64,000 bases of DNA. It comes from Anaeramoeba ignava. Its lineage: Eukaryota > Metamonada > Anaeramoebidae. The notes below the pieces were generated by a model. The model searched no databases, had not been told where the DNA came from, and saw nothing but the letters and a program-made list of their open reading frames with translations. The translations under genes were made by a program, and so were the position numbers. The stretch's first letter is position 1; every line of letters begins with the position of its first letter. Positions 41,901 through 52,848 of the stretch are shown piece after piece. Where the stretch lies: NCBI GenBank assembly GCA_028826165.1, contig JAPDFW010000128.1:1-64000 (forward strand). Reading direction: 5' to 3'.

Positions 41901-44231
41901 CGTTTGGATCTTCGAAAATATTTGCCGGAATGGTGAAAAAATTACTTCCGTTTGTATACAACTGCACGTTGTCAATAACCGAATTCTGCACAAGAGGATC
42001 GTTTTGGATTGCAACCTCAAAATCAACGCGTTTTGTGGAACAGTAGTCTGTGGTCTGCAGCATGAGCGAGTAGCTGACATTGCAGAGTGAGATATTGGGT
42101 GTTCCTGTAAATTGTTTGTTGATTGGATCGAAGGAAATCCACGAAGGAAGATCTCCACCTGAAGAGAGCGAGGATGAGAACTGCAAAATGGATGAAGAGT
42201 CGTTGTCGAAAAAGACGTTTGAAAAAGAAAAACTGAAGGGTTGATTGACAACAACGGTCTGACTTGGCATGGGTGTTGACACAACTGGTGGGGAATTTGT
42301 CAGATGCACCCTGAAGATGTACGGCGTGAATCCGCATGAGCCTGATGCAGAGAGCTCGACAAACAAGTCGTATTCGCATGTTTGGCCTTCTCCCTGTGGA
42401 GGCGTTACTGAGAGAGCCCCTGATGAAGTAATGTTCATCCAATTTGGAATTGAACTTCCGTTTTGCAATTTCGCTGTATAAGTGATTGTTTGATCCTCAG
42501 GATCCACAAAAGTGTCGAACGGAACTTGATACTCGTGATAATTGAAATTCCATGAAATGTCTGCAATATCCTTCATTCTGACAGGCGGGAAATTTCTAAT
42601 TGTCAGGAAAAAAGAAGTGGAAGTTGTAAAAGAGCATTCATCTTCTGCAAAAACAAAAATATGCTCAGTCGCTCCGCATGTGAACGGTGCAGATCCAAAG
42701 AACTTCAGCAGATTTGGATCGAACATTAACCACGATGAATCTGGCGGGATTGTAGTGTAGTTGTCATAGGTCGCCGAGTATGTAAGTGTGGGCGAGTCCG
42801 AATCACTAAACACATTTTGCTGCGTAAAATTGAACGTTTTTGTGGAATTGACAATCTGGTTGTCCATTAGCTCCAATGTAACCGGTGGCTGCGCAAGACG
42901 GAGAGTGCGTGCCATTATCTTGTTTGGGACATCTGTTTCCTGCCAGACGAAAACAGCGGAGTTATTTCCGAAATTGATAATTTCCGGGTTTTGCTCATTT
43001 TGGATTGAGTTGTTAACAAGTGCAAATTCGGAAGTGATATTCTCACGTTTGCTGTTGTAGACCTTCGCAAAAACACCCTGAGTGCCACCATCTTGGCCTT
43101 CCCATGCAATTACAAACTGTCCTGAAGGCATCATGGCGTTTGAAGATTGGGTCTGATCGCCTTGCTGCACAGAATTCACCAAGAATTCTCCCCCTAATTT
43201 ATCGCAATCCTCAGTGAAAACCTGCGCAAATATCTCATAATCACTCACCAGTCTCTGCCACGAGATGATGAATGTATTATTGGCCGCTGAATTGGTAGAA
43301 ATAAAAGGAATTTTATTGTCAACACCACTGGGCGAATTCACTTGAAATTTGTCCATTATTTTCGACCCATTGTTCCAGAACGGCTGCGCATAAATCTGCG
43401 AGGGGTTGTCCGTTGAGATCTTGCTCTCCCACGAAACAATGAATTTCTGAGTCCCGATGTTGCAGACAAACGGGTTGATGACCTGCGTTGTTGATTCATT
43501 ATAAATATTAATTTCATTCCCAACTTTTTCTCCGTTAGAATTAAAAATTTGTCCATAAACCCAAGTTGTAGTTTGTCCAAAGCCCTGCCAAACAATGATG
43601 AACCCATCCTCTCCTATTGCGCACACTTGGGGATATTGGGAATTCTGCGCAATAGAATTGACCTGAAATTCATTTCCAACTTTTGATCCATCAACAGAAA
43701 AAATTTGTGCCTTAACTTGTCTCAATGTATCTCCTTGTGATTCCCAAGTTACCACAAACCTTCCGTTTCCCAGTAATGCCATCGCTTGGTTTTCTTGATC
43801 GTTTGTCACTACTGTATTCACCTGAAACTCTGTACTCTTTAGTCTTTCTCCGTTGTAACTGAAAATGTTCGCGAAAATTCCTTTTCCGTATCCGTCCTCT
43901 TGGTTTGAAACCCATGAAACTGCATATTTTCCGTTACCCAATCTTATCCCTTTTGGGTTTGTTTGTGTGAAATTTGTTGTTGATAATTCATAAATTGGAG
44001 AATCAAATGCCACGCAATTTTGAGTTTCTTATTATTTTAAATTAAATAAAAATTTATAAACAAATTAAATTTAAAATAAAAAGAAATATTTACTTATAAA
44101 TTCAATAATTAAAGCAAAAAGCAGAATGAACTTAACACTATTTAATTTAATTTAATATTTAATTAATTTAATTTAATTTTATTAATTTAATTTAATTTAA
44201 TTTAATATTTAATTTTATTTTACATTTTCAT
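38956..44231 (-). CDS. Large secreted cadherin-like (CADG/He_PIG) repeat adhesin of bacterial style
   Basis: Main exon 44027-38956. Two tiny 5' exons (44231-44224, 44137-44094; GT-AG, phases match) supply MKIVKFILLFALIIEFIK, a clean signal peptide; total 1,707 residues. The N-terminal ~370 residues hold repeated units GNGKYAVSWVSNQEDGYGKG...FQVN, GNGRFVVTWESQGD and EDGFIIVWQGFG, the pattern of bacterial surface/calcium-binding repeat proteins. Then follow about 13 dystroglycan-type cadherin-like repeats, each with F.DPD..LTY.A.L.NGS.LP.WL.F and a cysteine pair (for example FVDPEDQTITYTAKLQNGS). The end FSYFLLAFLFIFQILF, with no tail after it, suits a GPI-anchor signal or short membrane anchor. 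Extracellular adhesion or prey binding is likely; the ligand is unknown. G+C and codon choice are far richer than in neighbouring genes. The domain style, the long single exon and the introns confined to the signal-peptide end suggest acquisition from bacteria; this is inference. Confidence 0.85.
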
Positions 44232-44610
44232 ATTTTTTATCTGTTTGTTTTGTTTGAAAAAAAAAAAAAGAAAATATTTTTTAACTAGATGATGATTATA
44301 AAAAAAGAAAAGAAAATAAAAGAAAAAAGAAAAAAATGTTCTTAATCACAATTGATGAAAGAGAAAAATGAAAAAAAAAAATTCAAAAAAAAAATAATTT
44401 TTTTCTTTTTTTTTCTTTTTTTTTCAATTAAAAAAAATAAAATTTAAAAAAAGATAAATTAGGAAATTGAGAAATTTAATGAATTCTTTTTGATTTTGAT
44501 TTTGATTTTGGATTTTAGATTTTTGTTTTTGGATTTTGTTATTGTAAATTTGTAAAAAAAAAAAGCAAAAAAAAAAGTGGAAAATTAATTTTGATTTGAA
44601 AAATTTTTTT
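44232..44610. other. Intergenic spacer between adhesin start and calreticulin stop
   Basis: Poly-A/T-rich, with ATTTTGATTTTG near 44490-44510 and runs of T. It should hold the adhesin promoter near 44232-44280 (a T-rich tract on the - strand before the ATG). Nothing else is supported. Confidence 0.55.
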
Positions 44611-47600
44611 TTAAAGTTCTTTTTTATCTGGTTTTTCAGTTTCAGTTTCAGTTTCAGTTTCAGTTTCAGTTTCTGTTTCTGTTTCTGTTTCTGTTTCTGT
44701 TTCTGTTTCTGTTTCATTTTCAAGTTGTTGCATTGCTTCAACTCTTTTTCTTTCTTCTTCAACTTTTCTTTGTTCTTCTAGAACTTTTACAAGCATTTCT
44801 TTTTCAGCTTTTTGATTTTTTGCCCATGTTTCTTTTGCTAATTTCTTTGCATATTCCATATCATCTGTAACTAAAATATTATCGAAAATAGTTCCTTTTT
44901 CTCCTTGATACATTCTTAATGCAACAAAATTAAGGTTTTTGAAAATGTAAACATCTTTTCTTGGTTTATAATTTGCATTTGGAATTAATTTTGGTGCCCA
45001 TTCTCCTTTATAATTTGGATTTGGAATCATTCTTGGCTATTTTTATCCAAATTTAATTTTAAATTTAATTTTGAATTTAATTTTGAATTTTGAATTTAAT
45101 TTTTAATTTAATTTTGAATTTAATTTTGAATTTAATATTTAATTTAATTTTGAATTTAATTTTAAATTTAATTTTGAATTTAATTTTTAATTTAATTTTG
45201 AATTTAATTTTGAATTTAATATTTAATTTAATTTTGAATTTAATTTTTAAATTTAATTTTGAATTTAATTTTTAATTTAATTTTTAATTTAATTTTGAAT
45301 TTAATATTTAATTTTGAATTTAATTTTTTGGATTTAATATTTAATTTTTTGAATTTAATTTTGAATTTAAATTTAATTTTTAATTTAATATTGAATTTAA
45401 TTTTGAATTTAATTTTAATTTAATTTTGAATTTAATTTTGAATTTAATTTTGAATTTAATTTTGAATTTAATTTTTAATTTAAATTTTGAATTTAATTTT
45501 GAATTTAATTTAATTTTTAATTTAATTTTGAATTTAATTTTGAATTTAATTTTGAATTTAATTTTAAATTTAATTTTTAATTTTGAATTTAATTTTGAAT
45601 TTAATTTTGAATTTAATTTTAATTTAATTTTAAATTTAATTTTTGGAATTTAATTTTAATTTTAATTTAATTTTGAATTTAATTTTTTTTAATTTAATTT
45701 TGAATTTAATATTGAATTTAATTTTTAATTTAATTTTTAATTTAATTTTAATTTAATTTTTAATTTTTAAATTTAATTTTAAATTTAAATTTTTAAATTT
45801 AATTTTATTTAATTTAATTTTAATTTAATTTAATTTAATTTTGAATTTAATTTTGAATTTAATATTGAATTTAATTTTGAATTTAATTTTGAATTTAATT
45901 TTGAATTTAATTTTTGAATTTAATATTGAATTTAATTTTGAATTTAATTTTGAATTTAATTTTGAATTTAATTTTGAATTTAATTTTTAAATTTAATTTT
46001 GAATTTAATTTTGAATTTAATTTTGAATTTAATATTTAATTTAATTTTGAATTTAATATTGAATTTAATATTGAATTTAATTTTGAATTTAATATTGAAT
46101 TTAATATTGAATTTAATTTTGAATTTAATATTGAATTTAATTTTGAATTTAATTTTGAATTTAATTTTGAATTTAATTTTGAATTTAATTTTTAATTTTA
46201 AATTTAATTTAAATTTTTTAATTTTTAATTTTTTAATTTAATTTAATTTTGAATTTAATTTTGAATTTAATTTTTAATTTAATATTGAATTTAATTTTGA
46301 ATTTAATTCAAATAAAATTCTTATTGAAATTTACTGCCCATTCTCCTTTATATTCTGGATTTGGAATCATTGGTGGTTCCCATTCTCCATCTTCATCATC
46401 TTCCCAATAATCTGGTTTTTTAGCTTTTGGATCAGGAATTTCTTCTGGAATATCATCCCATCCTTCAGGTTTTTTATCATCTGGATCAACCATTTCTGGA
46501 TCATCAACCCAATCCTAATTTATATTGATTTCAAAAATCAAAATTATTTTTAATTTATGGAAAATCTATTCAAACTATTTGATATTGATTTACTGTTGGT
46601 TTTTTATCATCTGGATCAGGAATTTCTTTTGGTTCAGCAAATTCCCAATCTTCTAATAAAGAACCTTTTGCAACTCTTTTAAGATCTGTCCAAACCTATT
46701 AATATTTAATATTTTTTTAATAATTAATATTTAATAATTTAATTATTTAATATTTAATATTATTTTTTAATATTTAATATTATTAATAATTAATTTTTTA
46801 ATAATTAATATTTAATATTTAATATTTAATATTTAATATTTAATATTTAATAATTAATAATTAATATTTAATATTTAATAATTAATATTTAATATTTAAT
46901 ATTTAATATTTAATAATTAATAATTAATAATTAATAATTAATAATTAATATTTAATAATTAATAATTAATAATTAATAATTAATAATTAATAATTAATAA
47001 TTAATATTTAATAATTAATAATTAATATTTAATATTTAATATTTTATATTTAATATTTAATATTTAATAATTAATATTTAATAATTAATAATTTATTTAA
47101 TTACTTCATATTTATCTCCAGGTGAGATAACAAGTGTATAAACATGTGTTAATTGATCTTTAGGCCAATCAAGTGTTTTTTTCCAAATTAAATTTCTTCC
47201 TTCAAATCCAAAGAAAACTCGAAGTGATTTATCTTTTGCACAAATATCAGGTCCAAATAAGATTCTAAAAATTAAATTATTTTATAAATTATTTTATTAA
47301 TTATTTTATTAATTAATTTATTAATTATTTTATAAATTATTTTATAAATTATTTTATAAATTATTTTATAAATTATTTTATTAATTATTTTATTAATTAT
47401 TTTATAAATTATTTTATTAATTATTTTATTAATTATTTTATAAATTATTTTATTTATTATTTTATAAATTATTTTATTAATTATTTTATTAATTATTTTA
47501 TTAATTATTTTATAAATTATTTTATAAATTATTTTATTAATTATTTTATTAATTATTTTATTAATTATTTTATTAATTAATTAATTATTTTATTTATTTT

Positions 47601-49089
47601 TTATAAATTATTTTATTAATTATTTTTATTAATTATTTATTAATTATTTTTTAAATTATTTTTTTTATTTTATTATTATTTTATTAATTATTTTTTATTT
47701 TTAATTATTTTTTTATTTTATAAATTATTTTTAAATTATTTTATTAATTATTTTATTATTATTTTATTTTATTTTTAATTATTTTATTATTTTTTTATAA
47801 ATTATTTTTATTAATTATTTTATAAATTATTTTTAATTATTTTTATTTATTTTAAAATTATTTTATTATTTTTATTATATTATTAATTATTTTATTAATT
47901 ATTTTATTAATTATTTTTTTTAATTAATTAATTATTTTTATTAATTTTATTTTATTTATAAATTAATTATTTTATTAATTATTTTTTAATTTATTTTATT
48001 TATTTTTTTTTTTATTTATTTTATTTTATTATTATTTTATAAATTATTTTATTAATTATTTTATTAATTATTTTATTAATTATTTTATAAATTATTTTAT
48101 TAATTATTTTATTAATTATTTTATTAATTTTATAAATTATTTTATAAATTATTTTATAAATTTTATTAAATTATTTTTAATTATTTTTAATTTATTTTTA
48201 AATTATTTTATTAATTATTTTTTTTAATTTTTTAATTATTTTATTAATTATTTTATTAATTATTTTTTATTATTATTTTATTAATTATTTTATTAATTAT
48301 TTTATTAATTATTTTATTAATTATTTTATTAATTATTTTATTAATTATTTTATTAATTATTTTATTAATTAATTATTTTATAAATTATTTTTAAATTATT
48401 TTATTTTATTTTTATTATTTTATTAATTTATAAAATTAATTTATTAATTATTTTATAAATTATTTTATAAATTATTTTATAAATTATTTTATTTATTATT
48501 TTATTAATTATTTTATTAATTATTTTATTAATTATTTTATTAATTATTTTATTAATTATTTTATTAATTATTTTATTAATTATTTTATTAATTATTTTAT
48601 TTATTATTTTATTAATTATTTTATTAATTATTTTATTAATTATTTTATTAATTATTTTATAAATTATTTTATAAATTATTTTATTAATTAATATAAAAAA
48701 TACGCATAATCTTTGCCATCTTGTTCCAAAGCTTTTTGGTCAGCATCCGAAGATAAAATCTGGATATAACCACCACCACATCTAATATCTTGAGTAAACT
48801 TAAGATTAAATTGAATAATAAGATTTTTGCCTTCATTTGAACTCAACTCATTTTGGAATTTTGAAGAAATAGCATAATGTTTGTTTGGTTCAGTTGTCAT
48901 AAGACCTCTACTTTCTATAGGATCTGCATAATAATCACCTGCACTTAAAATAAATTTGCCAAATTCTCCATTTTCTGAATTAATCCATCTTGATTCCCAT
49001 CCTTCTTTGAATCCTTCTTCAAAATATACAGTTGAAAATGCTCCAAATCCAAGAAATAATATTATTGTTGTGATTAATATTAATTTCAT
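44611..49089 (-). CDS. Calreticulin, five exons, two satellite-filled introns
   Basis: Exons: 49089-48704, 47264-47105, 46695-46594, 46514-46335, 45036-44611; phases agree; 417 residues, normal for the family. The signal peptide is [19 protein letters not shown]. The N-domain includes [28 protein letters not shown] and [28 protein letters not shown]. The P-domain has three PDPDDKKP..W-type repeats and three [15 protein letters not shown]-type repeats, the usual 3+3. The C-domain has [24 protein letters not shown]. Calreticulin is the ER lectin chaperone for monoglucosylated glycoproteins and a calcium store. Here the acidic calcium-binding tail is replaced by a Glu-Thr run (about 11 ET pairs) before KPDKKEL. 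The final KKEL is a plausible but non-canonical ER-retrieval signal. The divergent neighbour is exportin-1, 127 bp away. Confidence 0.92.
45037..46334. repeat. Calreticulin intron 4, 12-bp satellite
   Basis: This 1,298-bp phase-0 intron (GTAAAT donor, ATAG acceptor) is an array of TTGAATTTAATT with TTTAATTTAATT and ATTGAATTTAAT variants. It falls between two P-domain motifs (GEWA / PRMIPNP). Confidence 0.9.
46696..47104. repeat. Calreticulin intron 2, ATTAAT/TATTTAAT array
   Basis: A 409-bp phase-0 intron built of short TAATATT/AATAATT units. Donor GTAATT, acceptor AATAG. The remaining intron of this gene (46515-46593) is 79 bp and non-repetitive. Confidence 0.85.
47265..48703. repeat. Calreticulin intron 1, 12-bp satellite
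   Basis: A 1,439-bp phase-2 intron, donor GTATTT and acceptor TTTAG, made of TTATTTTATTAA units with TTATTTTATAAA variants. It splits the N-domain between KDYA and ILFGPDICA. The middle (about 47600-48250) is more degraded than the two ends. Confidence 0.9.
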
Positions 49090-49215
49090 TATTATCCCTT
49101 TTTTGTTTTTGTTTTTGTTTTTGTTTGGAAAAAAATGAAAAAATGAAAAATTAAAAAAAATTTTTTTTTTCCTTTTTTTTTTTTTTCATTTTTTTTTTTG
49201 TTTGTTTTTGTTTAA
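49090..49215. promoter_or_regulatory. Divergent promoter region, calreticulin / exportin-1
   Basis: The 126-bp gap contains GTTTTT repeats at both ends and poly-A/poly-T tracts, with CATTTTTTTTTTTG reading towards exportin-1. It must drive both genes; no individual factor site can be named. Confidence 0.5.
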
Positions 49216-52200
49216 ATGAATTTTTTGAAAGAAAATGAACAGTTTAATTTAGATTTATTTGATTCTATTGTTCAAATTTTTTATTATGGAAAAGAAAATG
49301 AAGTAGTTATTTAATTCCTTTTTATTTAAAAAATTTAAAAAATTTAAAAAATTAAAATCTTTATATATATAAAAAAAATCAATAAAGAAACAAAATGCTC
49401 ATCAAATGTTAATAGATTTTCAACAAAATCAACTCTCATGGAAATATGTTGATTTAATAATTCAAAATTCAAATTCTCAAGAATCTCGTTTTATTGCTTT
49501 AAATATTTTAGAAAATGCAATAAAATTTAATTGGGAATCTATTGAAACATCAGATCAAGAAAATATAACAAATTTTATTATAGAATTAACATCACAAATT
49601 CTTGAAAATGCAGAAACAAAAGAGTCCAATAAATTACTTCTTAATAAATTAAATCTAATATTAATTGAAGTGAATACCGATACAAAAAACTTTATCCAAT
49701 TTAATTCAATATTTATTTTAATATTTAATATTTAATATAATATTTAATATAATATTTAATTTATTTAATTTATTTTATTTTAATATTTAATATTTAATTT
49801 AATATTTAATATTTAATATTTAATATTTAATTTAATATTTAATATTTAATATTTAATATTTAATATTTATTTTAATATAAAAAGATCCTAAAAAAACAAC
49901 AAACACAAGATTTACTTCTCCAAATAATTTCTCAATCTTCTTCTTCTCCTCTTGTTTATGAAAATACAATTATAATTATCCAACTTTTACTTGAAGATGT
50001 TTTCGAATTTTCTCAAAAAGAATTAACAAATGATTCAACAAAAATACTCAAAGAACAAATCAAAACAATACAATTCGAAATTTTCAAAATTCTTACAGAA
50101 GTTTTAATAGAATTTTCTCAAATAAATAATTTTGAAGAAGAAAATCATCTTCAAATTATTCAAGTATTTTATTTCCATAAAGAAGAAAAAAAAAATTTTT
50201 TTTTTATTCATTCCACTTTTTATTTTTGTTAATTGATTAAAGGTTGTAATTTCATTATTATCCATTTTATTTAGAGAAGTTTCTCCTGAAAATATATATC
50301 AAATGAATATTATTGATCAAATTTCAATTAATGTAAAAAAAATTAAAATTAAAAATTAAAATTTAAAATTAAAATATTTTTATTTTTGATTTCCAGTATT
50401 TACAAGAACCAAAAACTTCTTATATTTCAATGAAATTCCTTGCAGATATTTCAGGAATAAAAAGTGGATTTGAATTTAAAGAAGAATATATTAAATTATT
50501 TGTCGATACAACTTCTTCTCTGATGAAAATATTTCAACAAAATGATTTGAATGAAATATTCAAACACGGTTTAGATGAAGACCATTTTTTCCTTAAAAAT
50601 ATTGCCATTTTTTTATCTAAAACATTACAAGCTCATTTTAATTTGCTATTTCAACAAGATTCCCTTTTTGACTTACTTCATTTTGCTCATGATTTACTTC
50701 TCAATTTAACAATAATCAATGAAGAGGATTCTGAAATGCTCACAATTTGCTTTGAATACTGGAATTTTTTCATGAATATTCTTTCATCAAATAATGCAAA
50801 ATTTTCAATAGAAAAAATCAATTCTCAAAATCATCTTAATTTATACAATGAAATTGTTGAAAAATTAAGAGAACTAACAATCAACTACATGCAGCTGCCT
50901 TCTGAAATCCATCTTGAGAATCCTGATGAAGAAGATTTCACAACGGAAATACAATCTAACGATATTTACTCATTCATGTCTCAAACTTTAATTTGTATTT
51001 GGAAAATCCAACCTCAAAAAACACTTGATAATCTTACCCAAAAATTGAGCAATGAAATATCAAATCTTCACCAACAAAACTACCAACAAATAACTCCATT
51101 TAATAGAATTTGTAGATCGATTTCTTCAATAGGAAAAGCCTTGCCATCAACAAATCAATCAAGTGTGTTTTTAACACAGATTTTCTCAATTTTAATGGAT
51201 CTTTTTAAAAAATGCCCTGTTAAAAATATTAGGCCCATCATAATCGCAAATATCCTTGTTATCGCAGCCGAATCTACAACTTTCCTCAATTCATCCCCAA
51301 AATTCCTCAAAATTATTATCAATAAAATATTCCAATTCATGGGAAAATCTCACCACGAACTTTCTCAAATAAGTTGCCAAGCTTTTTCTAACATTTCAAA
51401 GAGATGCAACAAGCAAATTGTCAAACAAGAATTCTCAGAAAAAACACCTTTTGTCTTCTCAATTATTTCTCAACTCAATCAAGTTGTTTCCCGATTAAAT
51501 CAGCAACAACAACAAATTTGTTTCCAATCTATTGGCAAAATTATATCTGTTGCTCCAAATAATTTCAAACAAGAGCTCATTTCAAATTTATTCCAAAACA
51601 TAAATCAACACTTCCTCCAATTATTTCTTCCTATTCAAAACTGCTCCAAAAACCCAAACAAGAATGATATTCTTCATCTTTTTTCTGGTAATTTTACTGA
51701 GGAAATTCTTTTCATCCTGAAAATAAACAGAAGCGTTTCCAAAACTTCCCATGTTTCCTTTCGAAATCAATTTGCGCAATTCTCTGAAAATTATTTGTTG
51801 ATCTTCCAATCATACTCATCTTTCTTTTCATCCATACATTTTGATCCAAAAATGACCAAATTGATGAATAATGATATACTCACCCAAATTCGTCTAATTA
51901 AAAAGGAAATTCTGCTTCTTTTCATTTCAGTAATCACTCACAATCTTCAAACTGACGATATAGACGAGAAGTTTCTCAATACAATTCTTGATATTCTGAC
52001 CCAAGATTACAAATATAATATTGAAAACCAAAATAGACCTCCCGAAGTTCTAAATTTAATCATCTCAATAATATCAAAATTGAAAAGCAAAGCAACAAAC
52101 CAAATCCCTAGAATATTCGCATACGTCTTTGATTCAACTTGGTTAATGATAGGAAATGATCACGAACAGTTTCCAGAACACAGAATCAACTTATATTCTC

Positions 52201-52751
52201 TAATTTACAAAATTATCAAATATTGTTATCATTTCTTTTTGGTTTTAAATCAAGATCAATTCGCAAAAATTATTGAATGCTTGATTTGGGGAATGAAACA
52301 CATTCACCATTTAATTTCTCGATTGGGGTTGAAATCACTTCATTTATTGTTCCAGAAAATCTCTTCTCAATCAGAAAATGCAGGAAATTTTTATCAACAA
52401 TTTTACTTAGTGATTCTTAATGAATTACTTATTATAATTTTTGACACTTTCCACAAACAAACAATTCATAATCAAATTCAATTTCTTCAACATTTGATTC
52501 ATTTAGTTAATCACAACAAAATTTTAGTTACTTTATTTCCTGATTTTTCAGATTCTTATGATCAAAATGAACATTTCGTAAAAGATTTTATTTTTAATTT
52601 TTTAAAATCAAATTTCCCAAATTTAAAAGAATCTCAATCACTTTTATTTATTGAACAGATATTTATTCAAAATAGAGATAATTTATCAACTCCTTTATTT
52701 GAAAATTTAGTTATTGATTTTTTGAAAGAAATTAAAAAATTTTTATTATAA
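49216..52751 (+). CDS. XPO1: Exportin-1 (CRM1), nuclear export receptor
   Basis: Exons: 49216-49302, 49388-49669, 49885-50163, 50243-50332, 50397-52751, all phase 0 with GT-AG introns of 64-215 bp; 1,030 residues (animal CRM1 is about 1,070). The start is MNFLKENEQFNLDLFDSIVQ. The importin-beta-like N-terminus is seen in HQMLIDFQQNQLSWKYVDLI and ALNILENAIKFNWE. Further: KFLADISGIKSGFEFKEEY. The cargo groove is NKIFQFMGKSHHELSQISCQAF; the Cys encoded at 51375-51377 matches the leptomycin-reactive Cys528 of human CRM1. CRM1 binds leucine-rich export signals with Ran-GTP and carries proteins through nuclear pores. The C-terminal third (YDSTW-like AYVFDSTWLMIGNDHEQFPEHR, then SLLFIEQIF) is CRM1-like but diverged. 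The EWPKHWP motif of helix B5 is missing. Exon 1 is short but well placed. Confidence 0.92.
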
Positions 52752-52848
52752 AGTTTTTATTTAAATTCCACTTTTCTTGTTTTTCCTTTTTCCTTTTTTT
52801 TCCTTTTTTTATTTTTTTTTCATTTTTTTTCTTTCATTTTTTACAAAA

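Noticed and set aside
40382-43060. Several 70-156 codon plus-strand frames opposite the adhesin
   Set aside because: They are chance frames opposite a G+C-richer coding exon and show no domain or sensible composition.
52777-52848. Phe-rich N-terminal extension of the RNF213-like protein
   Set aside because: It is the translated T-rich upstream element; the ATG at 52849 directly after it matches the pattern of other starts.
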